DNA of 6,562 bases from Candidatus Desantisiibacteriota bacterium (lineage in GTDB: Bacteria > JACRDZ01), in contig JACQWU010000078.1 in NCBI GenBank assembly GCA_016209155.1, forward strand, positions 8,152 through 14,713, written 5' to 3'. Below the pieces are notes generated by a model. That model was not told the DNA's origin, made no database searches, and saw only the letters and a program-made list of their open reading frames with translations. The translations under genes were made by a program, and so were the position numbers. Of the stretch, positions 1 through 5,220 are shown in pieces (position 1 is the first letter of the stretch; every line of letters starts with the position of its first letter).

Positions 1-259
1 TAACCAGATACGAAAGCGCAGCTTTAGCTATTTGTTTCTGCTTGCGCAAATTTACGGCTTCTTCCGGCTCGCCGAAATTTTTATCCTTACGGCTTTTTAC
101 TTCCACAAAAACCAGAGTATCTTTTTCCTCTGCAACTATATCAATTTCCCCATAACGGGTGCGAAAATTACGTTCCAGTATCTTATAACCTGATTTTTCC
201 AGCAATATAGATGCTTCCTCTTCTCCTTCTTTTCCAAAAGCTATCCCGGAAAAAGACAT
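1..259 (-). CDS. yraN: YraN/UPF0102 family endonuclease-like protein, 3' end cut by window edge
   Basis: The minus-strand frame opens with an ATG at 259 preceded by a GGAG ribosome site 6-7 bases upstream, and stays open to the left edge. That gives 86 residues of a family that is usually about 120 long. It starts MSFSGIAFGKEGEEEA, the usual YraN N-terminus. It carries the PD-(D/E)XK-type core GEID at residues 37-40 and EVK at 53-55, so Asp40, Glu53 and Lys55 would be the nuclease-type residues. YraN proteins are predicted Holliday-junction-resolvase-like nucleases whose cellular role is poorly defined, and frequent linkage to rnhB is known. Here it follows rnhB in the same direction after an 88-base gap that contains a palindromic repeat. 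The family call is secure; the biochemical role is inferred from the fold. Confidence 0.9.
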   Translation of the reverse strand, partial: MSFSGIAFGKEGEEEASILLEKSGYKILERNFRTRYGEIDIVAEEKDTLVFVEVKSRKDKNFGEPEEAVNLRKQKQIAKAALSYLV

Positions 260-272
260 ATTTTCTCCAATT

Positions 273-332
273 ATTGTAGGGGTTCGATTTATCGAACCTA
301 CTAGCGGGCTTGATAAATCAAGCCCCTACAAT
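273..332. repeat. 60-bp nested palindromic repeat between rnhB and yraN
   Basis: The ends are a perfect 10-bp inverted repeat, ATTGTAGGGG at 273-282 and CCCCTACAAT at 323-332, and the element is centred on CTAG at 301-304. Each half is itself a hairpin. The left one pairs GGTTCGAT (281-288) with ATCGAACC (291-298) around TT. The right one pairs GGGCTTGAT (306-314) with ATCAAGCCC (317-325) around AA. The halves differ (TTCG versus CTTG), yet each keeps its own pairing. No T-run follows on either strand, so it does not look like an intrinsic terminator. It resembles small MITE-like interspersed repeats with GTAGGGG ends; the family assignment is from general knowledge. Confidence 0.85.
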
Positions 333-347
333 TTATAATTTTAGAGG

Positions 348-971
348 TTAAATGCCTACAAATTCTTTTACCCTGCAAAAAGTTTTACGGTGAATTTCGG
401 TAACACCATATTTTGCAATAGCTTCACAATGTTTGCGCGTTCCGTAGCCTTTATGCTCTTTAAAAAAATATTCGGGATAAATCCTGTCCAGTTCATCCAT
501 TATTCTGTCACGTGTGACTTTTGCTATAATGGAAGCCGCGGCAATTGAAACGCTTATACTATCGCCATGGATAACTTTTCTATTTGGGACATAAAATTCT
601 TTCAGATTCAATCCGTCTATAAGTAAAAAATCGGGACTTTGACATTTGAATGTAGATACCGCTTCCTTCATAGCTAAAATTGTTGCCTGCAGTATATTAA
701 TTTCATCAATTACTTTTTCAGAGACAATTCCAACTCCGATGTCAACGGCTTCTTTATGAATAATATCAAAAATTTTATCTCTTTTCTTAGGAGTTAACTT
801 TTTTGAATCATTAATATCTTCTATTCTTATATTTCGGGGCAGAATTACAGCAGATGCTACTACCGGACCTGCAAGCGGTCCGCGTCCGGCTTCATCAATA
901 CCCGCTATAAAACCACAGCCTTTTCCCCAGCAGTTTAATTCTAATTCCCATGTTGGATATGTTTTATTCAT
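348..971 (-). CDS. rnhB: Ribonuclease HII
   Basis: This 207-residue protein is of normal length for RNase HII, which cuts the RNA strand of RNA-DNA hybrids and removes single ribonucleotides from DNA in the cytoplasm. The signature GIDEAGRGPLAGP at residues 24-36 carries the catalytic Asp26 and Glu27. LLIDG supplies Asp119 and GDS supplies Asp137, the likely third and fourth metal-binding carboxylates. The conserved SIAAASIIAKVTRDR block (142-156) and HKGYGT follow. The ATG at 971 overlaps the end of rfaE2 by 8 bases (ATGAATAA) and has no strong ribosome site, so translational coupling to rfaE2 is likely. The gene looks intact, with a TAA stop at 348. Identification is secure. Confidence 0.97.
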   Translation of the reverse strand: MNKTYPTWELELNCWGKGCGFIAGIDEAGRGPLAGPVVASAVILPRNIRIEDINDSKKLTPKKRDKIFDIIHKEAVDIGVGIVSEKVIDEINILQATILAMKEAVSTFKCQSPDFLLIDGLNLKEFYVPNRKVIHGDSISVSIAAASIIAKVTRDRIMDELDRIYPEYFFKEHKGYGTRKHCEAIAKYGVTEIHRKTFCRVKEFVGI

Positions 972-1446
972 GACTAAAACGCTCTATAATAGTTTTAATA
1001 AAACCTGTTGTTGAATACCCTCTAACAAGTTTAACAGTAACAACCCTTCCGCCATTACAGCGGACAATATCTCCGCCTAAAATATCCTTTTTTTTATAAT
1101 CAGAACCCTTGACTAAAATATCAGGTAAAAGAATTGAAATAAGTTTTATTGGATTTTCTTCATTAAATATCACAACATAATCCACAAAGAAAAGAGAGGA
1201 AAGTGCATATGCGCGATCTTTCTGTGAATTCAGCGGTCTTTCAGGTCCTTTTATTTTATGTATAGAGGAATCACTGTTTAATCCGACGATAAGAATATCT
1301 CCAAGTTTGCGGGCTTTTTCCAGATAAGCAAGATGTCCGGTATGAAGGATATCGAAGCATCCGTTTGTAAATACAATCTTTTTGCCTTCCTGCTTATACT
1401 TATTAATTATTTTTTTTAACTTATCAAGCGGAAATATTTTTTTCAT
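964..1446 (-). CDS. rfaE2: D-glycero-beta-D-manno-heptose 1-phosphate adenylyltransferase
   Basis: This is the nucleotidyltransferase half of the HldE pathway. It makes ADP-heptose from heptose 1-phosphate and ATP for LPS inner-core synthesis in the cytoplasm. Counted from the ATG at 1446, the protein has 160 residues, typical of the stand-alone enzyme. It shows FTNGCFDILHTGH with the HxGH motif at 35-38, KGSDY at 113-117 and GYSTT at 143-147, the usual landmarks of this cytidylyltransferase-fold family. An upstream TTG at 1467 would add seven residues (MNNKKQV) but would overlap rfaE1. I prefer the ATG, which starts 13 bases after the rfaE1 stop and has an AGCAGG-like ribosome site just upstream. 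It overlaps rnhB by 8 bases. Also called hldC or the HldE C-terminal domain. Confidence 0.95.
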   Translation of the reverse strand: MKKIFPLDKLKKIINKYKQEGKKIVFTNGCFDILHTGHLAYLEKARKLGDILIVGLNSDSSIHKIKGPERPLNSQKDRAYALSSLFFVDYVVIFNEENPIKLISILLPDILVKGSDYKKKDILGGDIVRCNGGRVVTVKLVRGYSTTGFIKTIIERFSHE

Positions 1447-1459
1447 AACCTGCTTTTTG

Positions 1460-2410
1460 TTATTCAACTACTATACCGGCAGCATGATTGGAAATATATG
1501 CAGCTTCCAGAGAGTCTGCCCCTGCTGACACTGCGAGAACTAATGTACTTATCACGCTGTCTCCGGCTCCTGTTACATCATAAACATGCTGGGCTACAGT
1601 CGGGATATGTGTGAATTTTCCGCGCCCTTCAAATAAAGTCATACCCTTCTCTCCCTGAGTAACGAGAAGAGATTTGCATTTTAATTTTTTCATTATTTTT
1701 TCACAGGCAAAGAGCAAACTCTTTTCATCTGTTATCTCTATTCCAACAGCCTGGCCTGCTTCATGATTATTTGGGGTAAGGATTGATACATTTTTATATT
1801 TAAAAAAATGTTTTACCTTTGGATCCACTGCAATGAATTTATTATATTTATTAAGCAAAGGTATTAATTCATCCAGCAATTCACCTGTTATAACTCCTTT
1901 TGCATAATCAGAAATAAGAACAGCATCAATGTTTTTTATATTCTTTTTTATTTTTTCTATTATTTGCTTTCTTACGGCAATTTTTATCGGCGTAGAATCT
2001 TCTCTGTCTATGCGCAGCATCTGCTGATTATGAGCCATTATTCTGGTTTTCACAGTTGTCGGACGTGTCGGATCTATTACAATTCCGCTTGTATCAATTC
2101 CTCTTGCCGCAATTAAAGATGTTAATACGTCACCATAGTTATCCTCACCTGCGGCACCTATCAAAAATGGATTCCCGCCTAAAGTAAAAATATTGTTGGC
2201 GACATTGCTTGCCCCACCGAGAATATCGCTTTTTGAAATGTATTTTACAACAGGAACAGGCGCTTCCGGAGAAATACGCGATACAGCGCCCCAGTAATAT
2301 TCATCCAGCATAATGTCCCCGACAACGGCAATACGTTTACCGGTAAAATTTTTGAATATTTCTCTGACACGCTTAATGTCTATATTTGCTAATGTGTTTA
2401 TCCGTTTCAT
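1460..2410 (-). CDS. rfaE1: D-glycero-beta-D-manno-heptose-7-phosphate kinase
   Basis: This PfkB/ribokinase-family kinase phosphorylates heptose 7-phosphate to the 1,7-bisphosphate in ADP-heptose synthesis. From the ATG at 2410 it has 316 residues. Landmarks are GDIMLDEY (31-38), SRISPEAPVPVV (44-55), GGASNVANN (65-73) and the PfkB signature DVTGAGD (278-284), with Asp284 as catalytic base. The longer frame from 2422 adds MRKI, but GAGGA at 2416-2420 lies 5 bases before the 2410 ATG, while nothing similar precedes 2422. The protein stops right after NHAAGIVVE. HldE kinase domains known to me continue for about 15 residues (VGKLGT-type tail), so the C-terminus is slightly short. A strong promoter lies about 50 bases upstream. 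Also called hldA or the HldE N-terminal domain. Confidence 0.95.
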   Translation of the reverse strand: MKRINTLANIDIKRVREIFKNFTGKRIAVVGDIMLDEYYWGAVSRISPEAPVPVVKYISKSDILGGASNVANNIFTLGGNPFLIGAAGEDNYGDVLTSLIAARGIDTSGIVIDPTRPTTVKTRIMAHNQQMLRIDREDSTPIKIAVRKQIIEKIKKNIKNIDAVLISDYAKGVITGELLDELIPLLNKYNKFIAVDPKVKHFFKYKNVSILTPNNHEAGQAVGIEITDEKSLLFACEKIMKKLKCKSLLVTQGEKGMTLFEGRGKFTHIPTVAQHVYDVTGAGDSVISTLVLAVSAGADSLEAAYISNHAAGIVVE

Positions 2411-2415
2411 AATTT

Positions 2416-2420
2416 TCCTC
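2416..2420 (-). promoter_or_regulatory. Ribosome binding site fixing the rfaE1 start
   Basis: On the minus strand GAGGA is followed by five bases and the ATG at 2410. The alternative ATG at 2422 overlaps this site and has only AT-rich sequence before it, so the site argues for the 2410 start. Confidence 0.75.
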
Positions 2421-2457
2421 ATTTAATTAAAATCAACACTAAAATAATTAAATTATA

Positions 2458-2486
2458 ATCATATATTTATTAATAAATAGTGTCAA
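2458..2486 (-). promoter_or_regulatory. Sigma-70-type promoter for the rfaE1-rfaE2-rnhB operon
   Basis: Read on the minus strand, TTGACA (2481-2486, perfect -35) is followed by a 17-base spacer and TATGAT (2458-2463, one mismatch to the -10 consensus). Transcription would begin near 2451, giving a leader of about 40 bases before the rfaE1 ATG at 2410. Spacing, direction and position all fit. The region is very AT-rich, which makes -10-like matches common, but the exact TTGACA at 17 bases is unlikely to be chance. Confidence 0.8.
2464..2479. promoter_or_regulatory. 16-bp perfect palindrome inside the promoter spacer, possible operator
   Basis: TATTTATTAATAAATA equals its own reverse complement and fills 16 of the 17 spacer bases between the -10 and -35 boxes. 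A dimeric repressor bound there would block RNA polymerase. Because it contains only A and T in an AT-rich gap, chance is a real alternative. The site is seen in the sequence; the operator role is inferred. Confidence 0.35.
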
Positions 2487-2518
2487 GATTAAATTTTGCT
2501 AAAGATTTTTTACTAAAT

Positions 2519-2741
2519 ATGGATTTTGTACATGTGGCCATGACTAAAACAATAGAAAATGCAAACCTCCGCGTTTTATTTATGAATGGGAAAATAAAAA
2601 ATGTCTGATAATACATTATAAATCATCAAGAAACCGATTGATTTTGCAGTTGGGTTGGCAAAGAGTGTTGGAATTTACTATAAGAAAAACCTCATAGTTT
2701 CCAAAATCGGAACAGATAAAATTCGAATTGTTTTTCCTTAA
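2519..2741 (+). pseudogene. Possible decayed plus-strand gene fragment in the 330-base gap
   Basis: The stretch between the rfaE1 promoter and the pilO stop has no intact gene. On the plus strand one frame reads from ATG 2519 for 29 codons (MDFVHVAMTKTIENANLRVL, then FMNGKIKNV) to a TGA. A second frame then reads from about 2601 (MSDNTL, a TAA, then IIKKPIDFAVGL and onward to KIGTDKIRIVFP) to a TAA at 2739. The two pieces have a protein-like composition and could be one short gene broken by a frameshift and a stop. I recognise no family, see no ribosome site, and AT-rich DNA gives such frames by chance. No RNA gene or intrinsic terminator is evident in the gap. Confidence 0.2.
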
Positions 2742-3106
2742 TCAACAGGGACTTTCAAAACCAGCTTTGTTTTTAATATTCTGTCCTCCTTGTGCATTGA
2801 CATATTATCTATCATAATAAAAAATGGACTGTTTTCGATATCATTTATATAATTTATCTCTTTATTAAATTCTTCATTCATTTCTATATTTATAGACAGT
2901 ATAGGTCCGTTCTCTTCTTTTGCAATTCCCGCTGTTGTTACATAGAAGGATTTCATCCCTCTTTTTTCGGCTAATTTGTTCAGATATAAAATCAATTCTT
3001 TTTGCTCGTTTGCTTTTCTGTTTGACAGAGAACGATGTATGAAAATATTGAATACTTCATAAATAACAATAACTAAAATAAAAAACCAGACAACATAACG
3101 TTTCAT
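2738..3106 (-). CDS. pilO: Short PilO-like inner-membrane protein
   Basis: This 122-residue protein starts with a membrane segment at residues 4-23 (VVWFFILVIVIYEVFNIF) after a short MKRY cytoplasmic end. The remainder reads as one helix-strand-strand-helix-strand-strand domain. LYLNKLAEKRGM is the first helix, ILSINIEM a strand, EEFNKEINYINDIENSP the second helix and FFIMIDNMSM a strand, followed by LKTKLVLKV. Helix plus LE-SP-FFI-IDN is the pattern of the PilO/GspM ferredoxin-like domain, which pairs with PilN in the periplasm to align the pilus machine. PilO is usually about 200 residues; the coiled-coil stalk is missing here. GAGG at 3112-3115 precedes the ATG by five bases. It follows the repaired pilN frame by two bases. 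The call rests on fold pattern and context, so a divergent GspM-like protein is possible. Confidence 0.6.
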   Translation of the reverse strand: MKRYVVWFFILVIVIYEVFNIFIHRSLSNRKANEQKELILYLNKLAEKRGMKSFYVTTAGIAKEENGPILSINIEMNEEFNKEINYINDIENSPFFIMIDNMSMHKEDRILKTKLVLKVPVD

Positions 3107-3108
3107 AT

Positions 3109-3217
3109 TTACCTCAAATTATTTTTTTGATTATCCAAAAAAAACTTCAGTTTAAAATGCCAGGGATATTTTCCATCTGATTCTTCACTGGTCATAATTA
3201 TTTCAGTACTAAATATG
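3109..3217 (-). pseudogene. Out-of-frame PilN C-terminal tail
   Basis: After the A6 run at 3218-3223 the next frame reads IFSTEIIMTSEESDGKYP, then WHFKLKFFLDNQKNNLR and a TAA at 3109-3111. Joined after VLPEKN it gives the helix, LP turn and strands expected at the end of a PilN domain (strand NIFSTEIIM, loop, strand WHFKLKFFLD). It has no start of its own. GAGG for pilO overlaps its last codons and the stop, the tight arrangement expected if this were the native 3' end of pilN. Confidence 0.55.
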
Positions 3218-3959
3218 TTTTTTCCGGTAAAACTTTTATAGATGAAACAATAATATCATTGAATTTTTTTTTTTTTTTAAATTTTTTAAAGTAACCGGGA
3301 ACAGATTTAGAATAGCTCGATTGCTCCGAAGGAATAGAAATATTTTTATTCTGGCCCTTTTTGGAGCTAAACAAAAATGGACTAAGATATTTTTCTGTTA
3401 TTACCCCGAAAATTATTGTAAGCAGAAATGCAGCAACATAAGCATATCTGTAAGTTATGAGACGCTTAATGCGGATTTCTCTGGGTAATAAATTAATGGC
3501 AATAGGAATATTAAAAGTATTACAGATAGACATACCAACACAGTTTGCAAAAAAATATTCATTTATTTGTTTGGATTTTTCTCTAATATCATGACCTAAT
3601 TTTATTCTTTCAAATGTATTAATATTTTTTACAGGGCAATTAAAAATAATTTTCAAGCGGGCGTGAATATCCTTTAGGTGTGAACTTCCTCCTGACAGGA
3701 TAATTTCCTTTGGTTTTAATTTTTTATCAAAAAATTTATAAAATTCTACAAGATTATTTTTAACTTCAGATTCCCATATATCAAGTGCAGATTTTAAGGT
3801 TTCCGTTACATCTATTTCTATTTTATCTTTTGAACATAGAATTTCATTCCCAAATCTAATTTTGAATATTTCTGCCCGATCAAATGGAATGTTTAACTTT
3901 TTTGATATCTCAGATGTAAAAAACTTACAGGCAACAGGGATGCTCCCGGCATATAACAT
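3198..3959 (-). CDS. PilM C-terminal half fused to PilN N-terminal part (second frame of the broken gene)
   Basis: This 253-codon frame begins MLYAGSIPVACKFFTSEI, which is interior PilM sequence, so its ATG at 3959 is probably not a native start. IILSGGSSHLKDI (86-98) is the adenosine motif of actin-like PilM, and EYFFANCVGMSI (134-145) is the usual PilM ending. IAINLLPREIR (153-163) then matches the INLLP motif at the cytoplasmic N-terminus of PilN, the segment that docks into PilM, and a membrane helix follows at 172-187. Next comes a Ser/Lys-rich linker with five AAA codons (228-232). The frame stops at TYLVLK, after LPEK, by a frameshift. The usual PilN coiled coil is absent. It overlaps the first PilM frame at 3893-3959. 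Confidence 0.6.
   Translation of the reverse strand: MLYAGSIPVACKFFTSEISKKLNIPFDRAEIFKIRFGNEILCSKDKIEIDVTETLKSALDIWESEVKNNLVEFYKFFDKKLKPKEIILSGGSSHLKDIHARLKIIFNCPVKNINTFERIKLGHDIREKSKQINEYFFANCVGMSICNTFNIPIAINLLPREIRIKRLITYRYAYVAAFLLTIIFGVITEKYLSPFLFSSKKGQNKNISIPSEQSSYSKSVPGYFKKFKKKKKFNDIIVSSIKVLPEKTYLVLK
3264..3278 (-). repeat. 15-base homopolymer (A15 on the coding strand) inside the PilN part
   Basis: Fifteen consecutive T on the plus strand read as five AAA lysine codons (residues 228-232 of the second pilMN frame). Runs this long are prone to polymerase slippage and to miscounting in sequencing. Shifting frame exactly here would not rescue the gene, because both other frames meet stops within about ten codons downstream. 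Confidence 0.9.
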
Positions 3960-4453
3960 AATTCCGTTTTTGCACCCAAACTTTTGACTTTAATTTTATT
4001 TGATTTTAAAAAAGAAAGCAAATTCAGGATATATATCTTATTTACTGCACCTATTAAAACATTATAAACTTCTGCTTTACCTAATTCTTTTTTTATACCG
4101 GTATTAGAAAGAGGTTTAAAAACAATCATTCTTTCTTTTTCCGCAATCGGAAAATAATTATCTGCTTCTTCGTTAATTTTCTTTTCTATATCATCAAATA
4201 TCCCTGTATTATTTTCTATATGTTTATTTAAAAGGAAACAATCTGAAATACATATATTGATACTTTTATTTTTTAATTTATACCGAGTAATCAACTTATT
4301 AAATGATTCTTTAATATTGTCATCTAAAAAATTACTTCCAATAGGGCTGTTTACATATTCAATATCAATATTTTTTACAACCAGCCCATGCTTTTTTGCA
4401 GTCTTCAATTCTAAAAATTTAATGCTGTGTGTCCCAATATCAATGCTGATCAT
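3893..4453 (-). CDS. pilM: PilM N-terminal half (first frame of the broken gene)
   Basis: The 186-residue frame starts ISIDIGTHSIKFLELK, where DIGTHS is the phosphate-1 loop of PilM/FtsA-type actin-like ATPases. It continues through INEEADNYFPI (about 94-104), a standard PilM helix, and VLIGAVNKIYILNLLSFLKSN. It then jumps from KVKS to LGAKTELC. In other PilM proteins about 35 residues separate these two points, and the second loop reads DIGAK, so a block including its conserved Asp is missing. After LGAK the frame goes out of phase and ends with an unrelated tail (YMPGASLLPVSFLHLRYQKS) at 3893. The ATG at 4453 lies 39 bases after the FN3 lipoprotein stop. The nearest good ribosome site, AAGGA, is rather far upstream. 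The PilM identity is firm; function is doubtful. Confidence 0.7.
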   Translation of the reverse strand: MISIDIGTHSIKFLELKTAKKHGLVVKNIDIEYVNSPIGSNFLDDNIKESFNKLITRYKLKNKSINICISDCFLLNKHIENNTGIFDDIEKKINEEADNYFPIAEKERMIVFKPLSNTGIKKELGKAEVYNVLIGAVNKIYILNLLSFLKSNKIKVKSLGAKTELCYMPGASLLPVSFLHLRYQKS

Positions 4454-4492
4454 AATTTATTGCCATATCCTTATTTTATCTTTTCCGCATAT

Positions 4493-5176
4493 TCACATGG
4501 AGAAAGGAACTGCAATGACTGTACTCCCGAAAAAACTCTCCAGTCCGGCCAGATTATAAGCAGTAATTTTGTAATAGTAGCTGGTTCCATTAGTAAGTTC
4601 TATATCTGTAAAACTATTAAATTGTTTTGAAACAGAAGTTATTTTTTGGAATTCCCCTTTTGGCATAATATTGCGGTAGATAAAATAACCTTTTAAATCA
4701 GGTTCATCATTGGGTTCCCAATAAAGAAAAACTTTTTTATCATATGATTCTGCTCTTAATTTTTTGGGGATGCCCGGAGGCATAACTGATAATGGAGTAG
4801 CGGATATAGGGCCTGCAGGAATACCTTCAATATTACGCACATTCACAGCAATTAGTTTATAATAATAAACTGTTCCATTCCTGAGCTCTTTATCCTCATA
4901 TGTATTCACTATTTTCTTAAGATTTACAACTTCGCGATAATCCCCGTCAGGACCAGTATCATTTCTAAGTAATACATACCTGTCAAGGAATTCGTCCTGC
5001 AATAAATCCCAGCGTAAGATAACTTTCCTGTCACCGGATTCACATGCAAAATTGCCGGGGACAATAGGATAAACCAGAACATTGCCGGGAGAATACGGAT
5101 TTTCATGCTTGGATGCACCGCACCCGCAAATTAATAAAAATAAAATCATATAAAAAAATAATAATTTATATTTCAT
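4493..5176 (-). CDS. Lipoprotein with two fibronectin type III domains
   Basis: The 227-residue product begins MKYKLLFFYMILFLLICGC, a signal peptide with the lipobox ICGC and lipidated Cys19, so it should be anchored in the envelope. Two tandem FN3 domains follow, at about 38-128 and 132-224. Each has the Trp of strand B (Trp56, Trp153), a Y-x-L/I-x-R strand (YVLLRN, YFIYRN) and the NGT-x-YYYK-x-x-A motif (100-110 and 196-206). A longer frame from 5209 would begin inside a palindromic repeat. I chose 5176 because AAGGA precedes it by four bases and the signal peptide starts there. The gene lies 39 bases before pilM and 40 after the upstream lipoprotein, suggesting one operon. FN3 domains bind proteins or sugars; the partner is unknown, though a pilus-complex role is possible. 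Confidence 0.88.
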   Translation of the reverse strand: MKYKLLFFYMILFLLICGCGASKHENPYSPGNVLVYPIVPGNFACESGDRKVILRWDLLQDEFLDRYVLLRNDTGPDGDYREVVNLKKIVNTYEDKELRNGTVYYYKLIAVNVRNIEGIPAGPISATPLSVMPPGIPKKLRAESYDKKVFLYWEPNDEPDLKGYFIYRNIMPKGEFQKITSVSKQFNSFTDIELTNGTSYYYKITAYNLAGLESFFGSTVIAVPFSM

Positions 5177-5180
5177 ATTT

Positions 5181-5185
5181 TCCTT
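5181..5185 (-). promoter_or_regulatory. Ribosome binding site fixing the FN3 lipoprotein start
   Basis: AAGGA on the minus strand is followed by four bases and the ATG at 5176. It excludes the in-frame ATG at 5209, which lies in the repeat. Confidence 0.75.
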
Positions 5186-5192
5186 TATGGAA

Positions 5193-5220
5193 GTAGAGAT
5201 GCAATGCATTGCGTCTCTAC
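5193..5220. repeat. 28-bp near-perfect palindrome of the GTAGAGAC...GTCTCTAC type
   Basis: The arms GTAGAGATGCAATG and CATTGCGTCTCTAC pair over all 14 positions except one T/G pair (5200/5213), centred on TGCA. The ends read GTAGAGA and TCTCTAC, a form known as an abundant interspersed palindrome in several bacterial lineages (general knowledge, not checked here). It fills most of the gap between the two lipoprotein genes. Its right end (CTAC) provides the TAG stop of the upstream gene at 5217-5219. Confidence 0.85.

Larger units (their letters stand above)
3109..4453 (-). pseudogene. pilM: PilM-PilN fusion gene interrupted by two frameshifts (whole locus)
   Basis: Three overlapping frames together spell one protein. 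PilM begins at 4453, the frame shifts near 3967-3971, continues as PilM C-terminus plus PilN, and shifts again near 3218-3223 to end at a TAA at 3109-3111. Both shifts are cancelled by adding one A to a short A run on the coding strand (A5 to A6, then A6 to A7). The repaired locus is 1347 bases, exactly 449 codons, and its stop lies two bases before the pilO ATG, with the pilO ribosome site in its last codons. PilM is a cytoplasmic actin-like ATPase whose partner PilN is a bitopic membrane protein. Joined in one chain they resemble the layout of GspL. The frameshifts may be true decay or sequencing error. Confidence 0.65.

Noticed and set aside
281-325. Hairpins at 281-325 as an intrinsic terminator of the rnhB operon
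   Set aside because: Neither strand has a T-run after either stem, and the shared terminal repeats fit an interspersed element better.
1447-1467. TTG start for rfaE2 at 1467
   Set aside because: It overlaps the rfaE1 end and adds seven non-conserved residues. The ATG at 1446 gives the usual family length.
3198-3280. Programmed slippage at the A15 run restoring the PilN frame
   Set aside because: Both alternative frames after the run meet a stop (TGA almost at once, or TAA within about ten codons), before the point where the PilN tail frame must be joined.
4257-4630. Two plus-strand open frames of 100 and 67 codons
   Set aside because: They lie antisense to the pilM N-terminus, the short gap and the FN3 gene end, lack ribosome sites and recognisable domains, and have the Leu/Ile/Phe-rich composition expected from the reverse of AT-rich coding DNA.
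4924-5118. Minus-strand 64-codon frame within the FN3 lipoprotein gene
   Set aside because: It lies in another frame entirely inside a gene with clear FN3 motifs and a lipobox, so it is a shadow frame.
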